Source: Erysipelotrichia bacterium
GTDB lineage: Bacteria > Bacillota_I > Bacilli_A > Erysipelotrichales > Erysipelotrichaceae
Assembly (NCBI GenBank): GCA_009929095.1
Contig: SABF01000096.1
Coordinates: 1-6,164, forward strand
Direction of reading: 5' to 3'
DNA: 6,164 bases
Below, in pieces: positions 1 to 5,940 of this stretch. Made by a program: the position numbers and the translations under genes. Every line of letters begins with the position of its first letter. Position 1 is the stretch's first letter. The notes below the pieces were generated by a model. That model made no database searches. It had not been told where the DNA came from and worked only from the letters and a program-made list of their open reading frames with translations.

Positions 1-2
1 AA

Positions 3-236
3 TCTCAAGTTTGTCAAGAAATCGAGCAGCATGCGGAATCTGACCAATTCCCGTTAAGCAATACACAAAACTGATTAATTGTCAAACGCGAAGCTCAAAC
101 GGGTTTCAAGTTCCATAAGAATGGGATAGTTGCCAAATTAGCTATCCAAGCTGCTGTTGGACATGCCACGCCGCTCATGACTCAGCACTACAGTCATGTT
201 TCGTTGGAAACAAAGGCGCAAGTCATCAATGCAATT
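3..236 (+). pseudogene. Tyrosine recombinase/integrase, C-terminal remnant
   Basis: Frame 3 is open from base 3, is broken by a TGA at 72-74, and continues open from 75 into the following PTS gene. Bases 159-194 encode GHATPLMTQHYS. This fits box II of tyrosine recombinases: the GH histidine, then nine residues to the tyrosine nucleophile in HY, as in integrases of the GHSSPxMTxHYxH type. The following residues, HVSLETKAQVINAI, resemble the C-terminal tail of such enzymes. The catalytic arginine box (HxxR) is not visible, so only the last quarter or so of the protein is here, already interrupted by a stop. The right boundary is uncertain because VINAI could belong to either the recombinase tail or EIIC. 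It is presumably the relic of an integrated element that damaged the PTS locus. Family assignment rests on motif recognition only. Confidence 0.62.
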
Positions 237-503
237 CCGGCTTGGCTGAATACCGGATTGACTGTAGCTTCCGGCATGCTCCCAGCACTCGGATTTGCAA
301 TCCTTCTGCATCAGCTTCCGATGAAGAAATATGGATACTTCATTCTGTTTGGATTTGTTCTTGCTGCATATCTGAACCTCAGCGTTCTTGCAATTGCAAT
401 GCTTGGAATTGTATTCTGTGCATTCATATTTGCAAATAAGGAAGAACAGGATAAGCGTTCTGCGTCTGCTGTAACAATGGGAGGAGATAACGAAGATGAG
501 TGA
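177..503 (+). CDS. PTS mannose/fructose/sorbose family EIIC, C-terminal fragment fused to recombinase tail
   Basis: From about residue 21 the 108-residue product matches the end of the mannose-family EIIC membrane subunit: IPAWLNTGL, then SGMLPALGFAILL, then hydrophobic helices around residues 53-71 and 70-87, ending in a charged cytoplasmic tail (NKEEQDK). Intact EIICs are about 250-270 residues, so roughly two thirds, including most membrane helices, is missing. Residues 1-20 instead belong to the recombinase remnant. The first ATG (177) has no ribosome binding site in front of it, so the true start, if any, is unknown and the fragment may not be made. It overlaps the EIID start by 8 bases, the normal IIC-IID coupling in these operons. 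Transport by this copy alone is very unlikely. Confidence 0.75.
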   Translation: MTQHYSHVSLETKAQVINAIPAWLNTGLTVASGMLPALGFAILLHQLPMKKYGYFILFGFVLAAYLNLSVLAIAMLGIVFCAFIFANKEEQDKRSASAVTMGGDNEDE

Positions 504-1326
504 GTCAGTTGAAAAAGCTACTGCAGTTGAAAAGACTGTTATTCTTGATAAGAAAGATTTGAAGCAGGTTCTTCTGCGTTATGTCCTTTCGCGTCAGACA
601 TGCTTTAACTATGAAACAATGCAGTCCGGACCTTGGGTCTGGTCCATGCACCCAGCCATGAAGAAGATTTATGGTGATGATGAAATCCTCGCAGAAAAGT
701 ACAGAGACTATTTCAAGTTCTATAACTGCCACCCTTGGTTTGGTCAGCTGATTCTGATGTCAAACCTTGCTGTAGAATCCACAAAGAATCCTACTGCAAC
801 CGAGACGGCAATTGATCTTAGAACCTCTCTGATGGGTCCTCTGGCAGGACTTGGCGATGCAATTGTATGGGTTCTTCTTCCGACTGTAACTGGAGCAATC
901 GCAGGTTATCAGGCACAGCAGGGAAGCCTTGTAGGAATGTTCCTGGCACTTGCTATCAACTTTGCTCTGTGGCTCGTATTCTGGTTCCTTTCTTATCCTG
1001 TATATGAAAAGGGCGTTTCCTTCATTACTGAAAAAGCAGCATCTCTCAGAAATCTGACAGAAGTATGTTCTATTCTGGGTATCATGATTATGGGTGCAAT
1101 GGTTGCCTCCACAGTGAAAGTTAATTTTGCTGCAACATGGACGGTTGGAGATCTGACGCAGAATCTGAATGATCTTCTGAATGCAATCATTCCTTATTTT
1201 GGAAATGTTGTTACTGTAGGTATCCTGTATTGGGCATTGGGACGCAAAGGCGTCAAGTCTTCATGGCTGATCTGGATTGTCATCGTAGTTGCTGTAGTAC
1301 TTGGAGCAATTGGCTTCCTTGGCTGA
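496..1326 (+). CDS. PTS mannose/fructose/sorbose family EIID membrane subunit
   Basis: Full-length EIID (276 residues, normal for the family), which with EIIC forms the membrane channel that moves a sugar while EIIB phosphorylates it. The N-terminal cytoplasmic part has the family pattern: LSRQTCFNYETMQ (31-43), GPWVWSMHPAMKKIYGD (45-61) and ESTKNPTATETAIDLRTSLMGPLAGLGDAI (about 94-123), the GPLAGLGD stretch being diagnostic. Hydrophobic segments lie at about 123-137, 144-167, 190-206, 233-248 and 256-275. ATG 496 is preceded by a strong GGAGGAG (480-486, counting the last G of the previous line), and it overlaps the EIIC tail, so it can be translated without an intact EIIC start. The sugar cannot be read from sequence. 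Its EIIC partner is truncated and no EIIB is in the window. A terminator follows 13 bases after the stop. Confidence 0.93.
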   Translation: MSESVEKATAVEKTVILDKKDLKQVLLRYVLSRQTCFNYETMQSGPWVWSMHPAMKKIYGDDEILAEKYRDYFKFYNCHPWFGQLILMSNLAVESTKNPTATETAIDLRTSLMGPLAGLGDAIVWVLLPTVTGAIAGYQAQQGSLVGMFLALAINFALWLVFWFLSYPVYEKGVSFITEKAASLRNLTEVCSILGIMIMGAMVASTVKVNFAATWTVGDLTQNLNDLLNAIIPYFGNVVTVGILYWALGRKGVKSSWLIWIVIVVAVVLGAIGFLG

Positions 1327-1339
1327 TTTGTTAGCTAAT

Positions 1340-1365
1340 AAGGGGATGCAGATGCATCCCCTTTC
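1340..1365 (+). terminator. Rho-independent terminator after EIID
   Basis: GGGGATGC (1342-1349), a 4-base AGAT loop and GCATCCCC (1354-1361) form a perfect 8-bp GC-rich stem. The stem extends by two A-T pairs (1340-1341 with 1362-1363) and ends in TTTCTC. The U tract is short, so termination may be partial. That would let some transcripts continue into the downstream genes while making EIIC-EIID the main unit. Confidence 0.75.
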
Positions 1366-1437
1366 TCAGTTCATCCTGTATTGCCGCAGAGTATTAAAGG
1401 CATAAGTTGTATTTCTGCAAAAGAATGGATGGTATTC

Positions 1438-2046
1438 ATGAAAACTGCAGCAATTGTTATTTTGGTTCTATTTGCAATCATGTTTGTGGCAATCCAATAT
1501 TTCCGAAATACACAGCCGTCAAAACTTTCTGCATATCTTGCCAGCGGAGATTATGAAGCCTTTGATCACTGCTCTAATAAAATGCCGGCAAGACTGTTCA
1601 TTAATCCCTTCAACATGCTCTGCCTGCAGCTGAACAGCTATATTCTCAGACAGGACAGGAAGAGTGTTACAGATTTATTATGCAGAGTAAATATAGCCAG
1701 ACTCAAAGATAATCAGAAAAATTACATATTATTACGTGCTTTTAATTACTACGTTTCAATTGAAGACAAAGAAAATGCTGAGATTTATCAGCGAAAAATT
1801 AACCAATTTGGCAGCCGGGCAATGAAACAAAGCGCAAAATGGACGATGGATGCAGTTGTAGAAGGCGGGCATCAATATTTGCAGGAAGTGATTGATGAAA
1901 CAGAAAAGCTTCCTGATCATCAAAAAATAGAAAATGAAATGCTGATATCGCTGATGTATCAAAATATGGGCAACACAAAAATGGCGGTTCAGTATAGAGA
2001 TTCTGCATCATTAAGAATGGAGAAATTAGGACATGAGAATCGATGA
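1438..2046 (+). CDS. Membrane-anchored helical (TPR-like) protein of unknown function
   Basis: I do not recognise a named family. The 202-residue product has one N-terminal hydrophobic helix (about residues 4-22, AIVILVLFAIMFVAIQYF) with a lysine before it and an RN after it, and no lipobox or cleavage site, so it is probably a single-pass anchored protein. The rest is soluble and almost wholly helical, with TPR-like spacing. Examples are YLASGDYEAFDHC near residue 33 and the clearest unit, EMLISLMYQNMGNTKMAVQYRDSA, near the C-terminus. ATG 1438 is preferred because the membrane helix then begins at once and GGATGG lies just upstream. The frame stays open back to a TTG at 1381, and ATG 1429 is possible. 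Its last 14 bases overlap the NIF3-family gene, indicating translational coupling and a shared role. It may serve as a scaffold, but that is a guess. Confidence 0.72.
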   Translation: MKTAAIVILVLFAIMFVAIQYFRNTQPSKLSAYLASGDYEAFDHCSNKMPARLFINPFNMLCLQLNSYILRQDRKSVTDLLCRVNIARLKDNQKNYILLRAFNYYVSIEDKENAEIYQRKINQFGSRAMKQSAKWTMDAVVEGGHQYLQEVIDETEKLPDHQKIENEMLISLMYQNMGNTKMAVQYRDSASLRMEKLGHENR

Positions 2047-2890
2047 TATTATCAGAAAATTGAAATTTGAGTATCATAACAATTCATTTCATGGGAACCA
2101 GATAGATGAGAATACCACAAGAGATAAAATTCTCTATGGTTCTGTTGATAAAGAATGCACCGGAATTGTAACAACATGCTTTGCAAGTGCCAGAGTGATT
2201 CAGGAAGCGAAGCGCCTAGGATGCAATCTGATTATTTCTCACGAAGCATTATTCTGGAATCATGGCGATCATACTGAATGGCTGAAAGACAACAAAGTGT
2301 TTCAGGCAAAGAAGAAACTGCTGGATGAAACGGGAATTACTGTATGGAGAGACCATGATTACATTCATGCCGGAATTCCGCTGGATGATGGCAGCTATGC
2401 AGATGGCATCTTTTATGGACTGATTCAGGAACTTGACTGGCAGGCTTATGTCACAGGTGATGATATCCGCAATCCTAGGACATTGGTATTTCCTGGTATT
2501 GCAGCAAAGAATATTGCGTCAGAGATGATAGAAAAGATGAATCTTAATGGAACTAGAATTATCGGCGATCCGGATGCGATTGTTCATAAGGCAAGAATTC
2601 CAATGCATCTGATTGGAGAGCTGGATAATAATGAAACTGCAGCGGCAGAAGCAGATGATATTGACTGTCTGATTACAATGGAAATGACAGATTTCACTAC
2701 CCAGGAGTATTTCAGGGACAGTGCTTATTTAGGAATGCCGCGGGCAATCATTACCATAGGGCATTTCAATCTTGAAGAACCAGGAATGAAGTACATGGCT
2801 AAGTGGCTTCCAAATGTAACGGGTGATTTACCTGTATACTTTGTTCAGTCAGGGGATGCATTTCACTTTCTTACAAATTGCATCAATTAA
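2033..2890 (+). CDS. NIF3-family (YbgI/YqfO-type) dinuclear metal-centre protein
   Basis: The 285-residue product fits the NIF3 family, hexameric proteins with a pair of metal ions whose biochemical role is largely unsettled (often labelled GTP cyclohydrolase 1 type 2 homolog). Visible signs: a Rossmann-like strand CTGIVTTCFAS (42-52); NLIISHEALFW (65-75), matching the family's IxHHPLFW metal motif with H70 kept and the second His replaced by Glu; RDHDYIHAG (106-114), at the place of the family's HTNxD-like segment; and IGHFNLEEPGMKYM (242-255), matching GHxxxExxG with H244 and E248/E249 as probable ligands. Length is close to the short, two-lobed NIF3 proteins without the inserted PII-like domain. 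ATG 2033 lies 10 bases after GGAG (2019-2022) and overlaps the previous gene. The divergent metal motifs suggest a specialised subfamily. Its substrate is unknown; its place beside PTS genes suggests a link to sugar metabolism. Confidence 0.85.
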   Translation: MRIDDIIRKLKFEYHNNSFHGNQIDENTTRDKILYGSVDKECTGIVTTCFASARVIQEAKRLGCNLIISHEALFWNHGDHTEWLKDNKVFQAKKKLLDETGITVWRDHDYIHAGIPLDDGSYADGIFYGLIQELDWQAYVTGDDIRNPRTLVFPGIAAKNIASEMIEKMNLNGTRIIGDPDAIVHKARIPMHLIGELDNNETAAAEADDIDCLITMEMTDFTTQEYFRDSAYLGMPRAIITIGHFNLEEPGMKYMAKWLPNVTGDLPVYFVQSGDAFHFLTNCIN

Positions 2891-2950
2891 AACATATCAA
2901 AATCCAAATGGTTAAAACATACTAGGATAAGAATGGAGGTATTCAACAGT

Positions 2951-3361
2951 ATGAGAAAACATCTGATTATTTCTCATGGAAATTTGGCAAAAGGGATGCT
3001 GGATACCCTGACAATGTTCATTGGAGAAAACAAGAACTATTATGCCATCAGTGCCTATGCTGACAACTGCAATCCGACAGAAGAATTAAATTGTTTCTGG
3101 TCATCCATCAATGAAGAAGATCAGGTCCTGATCTATACAGATATTCTGTGTGGCAGTGTGAATCAGCTTGTATATCCCAAGCTTTCCAGAGCTAATACAT
3201 TTATCTTTGCCGGAATGAATCTGCCAATGCTGATACAGGGTTCCTGTCTGCCGGACGATGCTTCAGATGAAGAGATAATGAAACTGGCTGACTGCGGTCG
3301 AGAGGGAGTTGTCTGCATGAATAATGCAGAAGTGCAATCCTATTCAGAAGAAGATGAGTAA
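2951..3361 (+). CDS. PTS mannose-family EIIA component (EIIA-Man type)
   Basis: This 136-residue protein is a free-standing EIIA of the mannose/sorbose family, a cytoplasmic carrier that takes phosphate from HPr and passes it to EIIB. It starts with the typical strand and active site HLIISHGNLAKGMLDTL, with H9 in SHG as the phospho-histidine. TDILCGSVNQ (63-72) stands where the family usually has TDLxGGSPxN. AGMNLPML (87-94) matches the family's GxNLPML. ATG 2951 is chosen because it puts the SHG strand at the very N-terminus, with GGAGG at 2935-2939 upstream. An in-frame ATG at 2933, with AGGA at 2924-2927, would add six residues. It lies 60 bases after the NIF3 gene, probably in the same transcript. 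The altered loop and acidic tail (SYSEEDE) suggest a divergent, possibly regulatory EIIA. A role with the upstream EIID is inferred. Confidence 0.9.
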   Translation: MRKHLIISHGNLAKGMLDTLTMFIGENKNYYAISAYADNCNPTEELNCFWSSINEEDQVLIYTDILCGSVNQLVYPKLSRANTFIFAGMNLPMLIQGSCLPDDASDEEIMKLADCGREGVVCMNNAEVQSYSEEDE

Positions 3362-3485
3362 AGATTCTTAGTTGAAGAATTGCTTCATTGGTGAATTCTA
3401 TTCACTGCAGCCCATTTCCGAATGTTTATACTTATTAATGCATATTCAGTTACGGATGTGATTCAGTGTTCACTTAAGATACCAA

Positions 3486-3701
3486 GTGAATTCTAATGCT
3501 TTACGACCTTTGCTTGACTCCACATTGGAGTTTGGTGAGGGTCACTTTTTTACGTATGACAAATATGATAGATATGGTACTTATGTCGGCATAATACTAG
3601 ATGACACGAGAAAATACTATGTTTACCTTCGAACAGTAGAAATGGAAAATATAATCCCGTCTTTGACTGTTCTTAAATTGATTAAGCAGCGGAAATATTG
3701 A
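3486..3701 (+). CDS. Small hypothetical protein, possibly a fragment
   Basis: I do not recognise this 71-residue product. It begins at GTG 3486 with no clear ribosome binding site, and no in-frame ATG occurs before about residue 53. The same frame is open upstream from 3372 except for one TGA at 3459-3461, and the conceptual sequence before the GTG (FSVHLRYQ) reads plausibly. It may therefore be the 3' part of a broken longer gene. The composition is protein-like: LRPLLDSTLEFGEGHF, an aromatic stretch FTYDKYDRYGTYVG suggesting beta-strands, then a hydrophilic C-terminus with a basic end (LKLIKQRKY). There are no membrane segments and no known motif. It stands between the PTS genes and a gene-poor AT-rich zone that leads to transposase debris. 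Confidence 0.4.
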   Translation: MNSNALRPLLDSTLEFGEGHFFTYDKYDRYGTYVGIILDDTRKYYVYLRTVEMENIIPSLTVLKLIKQRKY

Positions 3702-4198
3702 TGAAGATAGTCTTCCACTGTCTTAATGATTGCGAACAACTATAGCCGTATCTTTTGCTTGTGAAAAATCATCGACAAATAACGTTGAAGTACGTATTTT
3801 TGTACATGATTAATGGTAATCTGTTACTGCAAGCAAGATAACTGGGTGCTATTACTTATAAAATATTGACTGTTTTAGGATAACAAAGCACTCTCACGTG
3901 AATACTGTTTCATCAGTAAAGCTGTCAATAAGTAAAAAGGAAGCCTATTTAAAATTAAATATGTTTATACGAAAGATATGACGGTTAGATTTGTGTGAAA
4001 TGATACGATATAAAATGATTGATCAACTTGTGAGTAATAACTGTATAAATGTGTTGTTTCAATATATCGATCACATGAGTTGGATTGAGTTATACTGTCG
4101 AGTGTTTAAAAAATCTTGAGTAAATGTACACCAATGAAAAGAGAAATCTATCTTTAGAATAAAGTCACGACACTTTATATACGAGATCTCCCCGGCCG
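3702..4198. other. AT-rich intergenic stretch without a recognisable gene
   Basis: About 500 bases between the small ORF and the transposase relic. All six frames are broken by frequent stops, and I recognise no protein fragment, tRNA or rRNA. Minor structure only: a short hairpin, GAAGA-TAG-TCTTC (3703-3715), just after the small ORF, without a U run, and GTAC repeats in GTACGTATTTTTGTAC. I could not identify insertion-sequence terminal inverted repeats at its right side. It is most simply read as decayed or spacer DNA accompanying the mobile-element remains. Confidence 0.6.
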
Positions 4199-5065
4199 GA
4201 TATTAACAAAGAATTGATTGAAGCAGTATCATAAGGCGCCAATCTATCCGATGCCTGGAATGAATTGATGAGGAAATAACTTGAACACGCTATCAGTGAG
4301 CTTCTTCAAAGCGAACTTACATCTTTCCTGGATTATGAGAAATGGTATATTGACGGATATCATTCAGGTAATTCAAAAAAAGAATCCTATTCTCGGAAAA
4401 TGGTAACCCGCTTCGGGAAGATATCTATTGATGACCCGGGAGACCGTAATGGAGATTCCCAGCAGCACACGGCCCTAGATAGAGCCGAAATGACGGAAAT
4501 CTGGAAGAGATGGTGATTCAGATATACACCTGTAACGATCTTGAACATGACAGAAGCCACAGAAGAGCACTGAGTTTCCACTATTCCGTGATCTATGGAA
4601 ATGAGATTTATATCAACGTCAGACGGGGCTTTGTAGCCAAATAGGCGATGCACATTCTAATGGGAATCAGTGCAGACGGACACAAAGAAATTCTTAAGCA
4701 TCGCCTTTTTAAAGCGAGGCCTGTGAGAACTATAGAGAGATTCTTAAGGGCATAAAAGAGAGAGGCGTAAAGGAAGTTCTGCTGTTAGTGTCAAATGGTC
4801 TTAATGAACACGGAATATGTTTCTGGAAGAGTTCCCTAAAGCACAGTATCAGTCATGCTGGGTGAGGCCAAAAAGATCTATGGATCTTCCTCAAAGGAAG
4901 AAGCAGTTGAGCAGTTTTATTGAGAAGTATCCAAAAGCGGTGGATGTCATCCGGAATAATCCGTTTCTTTTCAGCTTCTATGACTTCTCTGCAGAGTGCA
5001 GAGAAGTCTGTATACCAGTGATTACAGCAAACAGCTCAAACTCAGGTAGATGAAGGGATTCAGTA
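4199..5065 (+). pseudogene. IS256-family (Mutator-type) transposase, heavily decayed
   Basis: Pieces of one IS256-family transposase appear in correct order but in changing frames. 4199-4500 gives NKELIEAVS, stop, GANLSDAWNELMRK, stop (TAA at 4232 and 4277), then ELLQSELTSFLDYEKW and FGKISIDDPGDRNGDS, matching the family's LGYE and VPRDRNG region. From 4495 another frame gives GNLEEMVIQIYTC, then YGNEIYINVRRG and HILMGISADGHKEIL. From 4740 a third frame gives ILKGIKERGVKEVLLLVSNGL. From 4817 comes EEFPKAQYQSCWV (family FPKxxxQxCWVH). From 4861 comes GEAKKIYGSSSKEEAVEQF. From about 4919 comes EKYPKAVDVIRNNPFLFSFYDF. The first DDE aspartate (family YIDAI, here YGNEI) and the second (VSDGL, here VSNGL) are both changed. 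About 40 residues between helix motif and catalytic core seem deleted, and the C-terminus is lost. It cannot encode an active enzyme. Confidence 0.9.
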
Positions 5066-5310
5066 AATATCCCTATGATCTGCAGAAGTTATTTGAACAG
5101 CGCAATAATACTAAAGATAGAAGCTGCATAAGACGCTTGACACACTCCTTCTCAAGTATTGTTATATAGGCATGATACATGGCGCGTGTATAATCATTGC
5201 AGGAGATTAATGTAATAATTTTTGACTTTTGTTCTGGGTAAGCTAATTGTAAAGGATATTTCTCTTTTGCATTCCGCAACGAATTTACACGATCTAAGTG
5301 CACATTGTTG

Positions 5311-5339
5311 TTGACAGCTGTATTATCTCGTGCTAATTT
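5311..5339 (+). promoter_or_regulatory. Sigma-A type promoter for the EIIA-Glc/antiterminator operon
   Basis: A perfect -35 TTGACA (5311-5316), a 17-base spacer and TAATTT (5334-5339) with a TG one base upstream (extended -10). The expected transcript start is near 5346, which gives a leader of about 90 bases. That leader contains the RAT element and the overlapping terminator. Confidence 0.75.
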
Positions 5340-5360
5340 TAGTCTAGAAAAGTTAATAAA

Positions 5361-5389
5361 GGGATGTTACTGGTTATGCAGGCTAAACC
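5361..5389 (+). promoter_or_regulatory. RAT (ribonucleic antiterminator), binding site for a BglG/LicT-family protein
   Basis: The 5' arm GGGATGTTACTG (5361-5372), a GTTAT loop and the 3' arm GCAGGCTAAACC (5378-5389) closely match known RAT elements (arms GGATTGTTACTG and GCAGGCAAAACC, total 29 bases). The 3' arm differs by one base. The 5' arm seems one U short with one extra G. Pairing G5362-G5363 with C5388-C5389 keeps the usual lower stem and internal loop, with U5384 bulged. The 3' end overlaps the terminator's 5' arm, so bound antiterminator protein would block terminator folding. The probable binder is encoded by the gene at 5941. Confidence 0.88.
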
Positions 5390-5424
5390 AAAATGAAGGA
5401 AATCTTTGTTTTGGTTTTATTATG
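5385..5424 (+). terminator. Leader terminator controlled by the RAT element
   Basis: AAACCAAAA (5385-5393) pairs with TTTTGGTTT (5409-5417). Further pairs inside (5396-5398 AAG with 5404-5406 CTT, plus two G-U pairs) close a GAAAT loop. A T-rich stretch, TTTTATTAT, follows. AAACC at 5385-5389 is shared with the RAT, so the two structures exclude each other. This is the usual arrangement for antitermination control of PTS genes. Confidence 0.8.
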
Positions 5425-5436
5425 TTGGAGGGACAT

Positions 5437-5937
5437 ATGTCACTATTCAAGAAAAAAGGACTAGGTATATCTATTGAGTCGATCGATGAAAATTTGATCT
5501 ATTCACCAGTAGATGGAGATATAGTACCACTTGAAAAAGTGAATGATATTGTGTTTTCAAACAAGATGCTGGGAGATGGAATTGCAGTTAAGCCAACATC
5601 TGGCGAAGTATATTCGCCAGTTAACGGAATTGTCACAGTTTTGTTTCCTACGAAGCATGCAATTGGTATTGAGGGTGACAATGGAGAGATAGTCATTATC
5701 CACATTGGAATTGACACAGTAGAACTGAATGGAAAGGGATTCGAGGCTCTGGTGAAGCAGGGTGATAATGTATATGCCGGCCAGTTGCTGATTCTCATTG
5801 ATTTGGAATTGATATCTAGTAAATATGATCCAACTACGATGATTGTGATTGAAAATTCATCGGATTACACGATTAGAATTCCGAAAGGAGATAAGGCTAG
5901 CGCTGGGAAACCGTTACTACAGCTGACTCGCGTATAA
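5437..5937 (+). CDS. Free-standing PTS glucose-family EIIA (EIIA-Glc/Crr-like)
   Basis: A soluble, cytoplasmic 166-residue EIIA of the glucose/beta-glucoside family, close in length to E. coli Crr (169). It receives phosphate from HPr on a histidine and gives it to a glucose-family EIIB. Diagnostic segments: IYSPVDGDIVPLEKVND (21-37), MLGDGIAVKP (44-53), YSPVNGIVTVLFPTKHAIGI (59-78) with H74, and IIHIGIDTVELNGKGF (87-102) with H89 as the phosphorylated residue. The 15-residue spacing of the two histidines equals that in Crr. The C-terminal part (VKQGDNVYAGQLL, PTTMIVIEN) also fits. ATG 5437 follows GGAGGGA at 5427-5433. An upstream TTG frame (5305) would translate the promoter and RAT, so it is rejected. 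No EIIB or EIIC domain is fused, so it must serve a transporter encoded elsewhere or downstream. Confidence 0.94.
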   Translation: MSLFKKKGLGISIESIDENLIYSPVDGDIVPLEKVNDIVFSNKMLGDGIAVKPTSGEVYSPVNGIVTVLFPTKHAIGIEGDNGEIVIIHIGIDTVELNGKGFEALVKQGDNVYAGQLLILIDLELISSKYDPTTMIVIENSSDYTIRIPKGDKASAGKPLLQLTRV

Positions 5938-5940
5938 TTC

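Noticed and set aside
1381..1408. TTGCCG / TAAGTT as a promoter for the TPR-like gene, and TTG 1381 as its start
   Set aside because: The -10 matches the consensus at only about half its positions. The TTG start would add 19 residues before the membrane helix and lacks a ribosome binding site.
3391..3495. Direct repeat GTGAATTCTA at 3391 and 3486, with a short inverted repeat at 3391-3405
   Set aside because: Ten-base repeats are expected by chance in a window of this size and AT content. The hairpin has a 5-bp stem and no U run.
3823..3860. TCTGTTACTGCAAGCAAGAT, resembling part of a RAT element
   Set aside because: Only the TGTTACTG core fits. There is no proper loop or GCAGGCAAAACC arm, no overlapping terminator, and no gene behind it.
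4387..4653. Minus-strand 88-codon ORF opposite the transposase relic
   Set aside because: The plus strand clearly carries IS256-family motifs here, so this is a shadow frame.
4110..5180. Possible IS256 terminal inverted repeats (TTGAGTAAATGTAC on the left, TTCTCAAGTATTGT on the right)
   Set aside because: Only about six consecutive bases pair, with no target-site duplication visible, so the element's ends cannot be set.
5073..5303. Minus-strand ORF of 76 codons starting at GTG 5303
   Set aside because: It overlaps the end of the transposase relic and abuts the promoter of the EIIA-Glc operon. It has no recognised motif and no clear ribosome binding site, so it is most likely chance.
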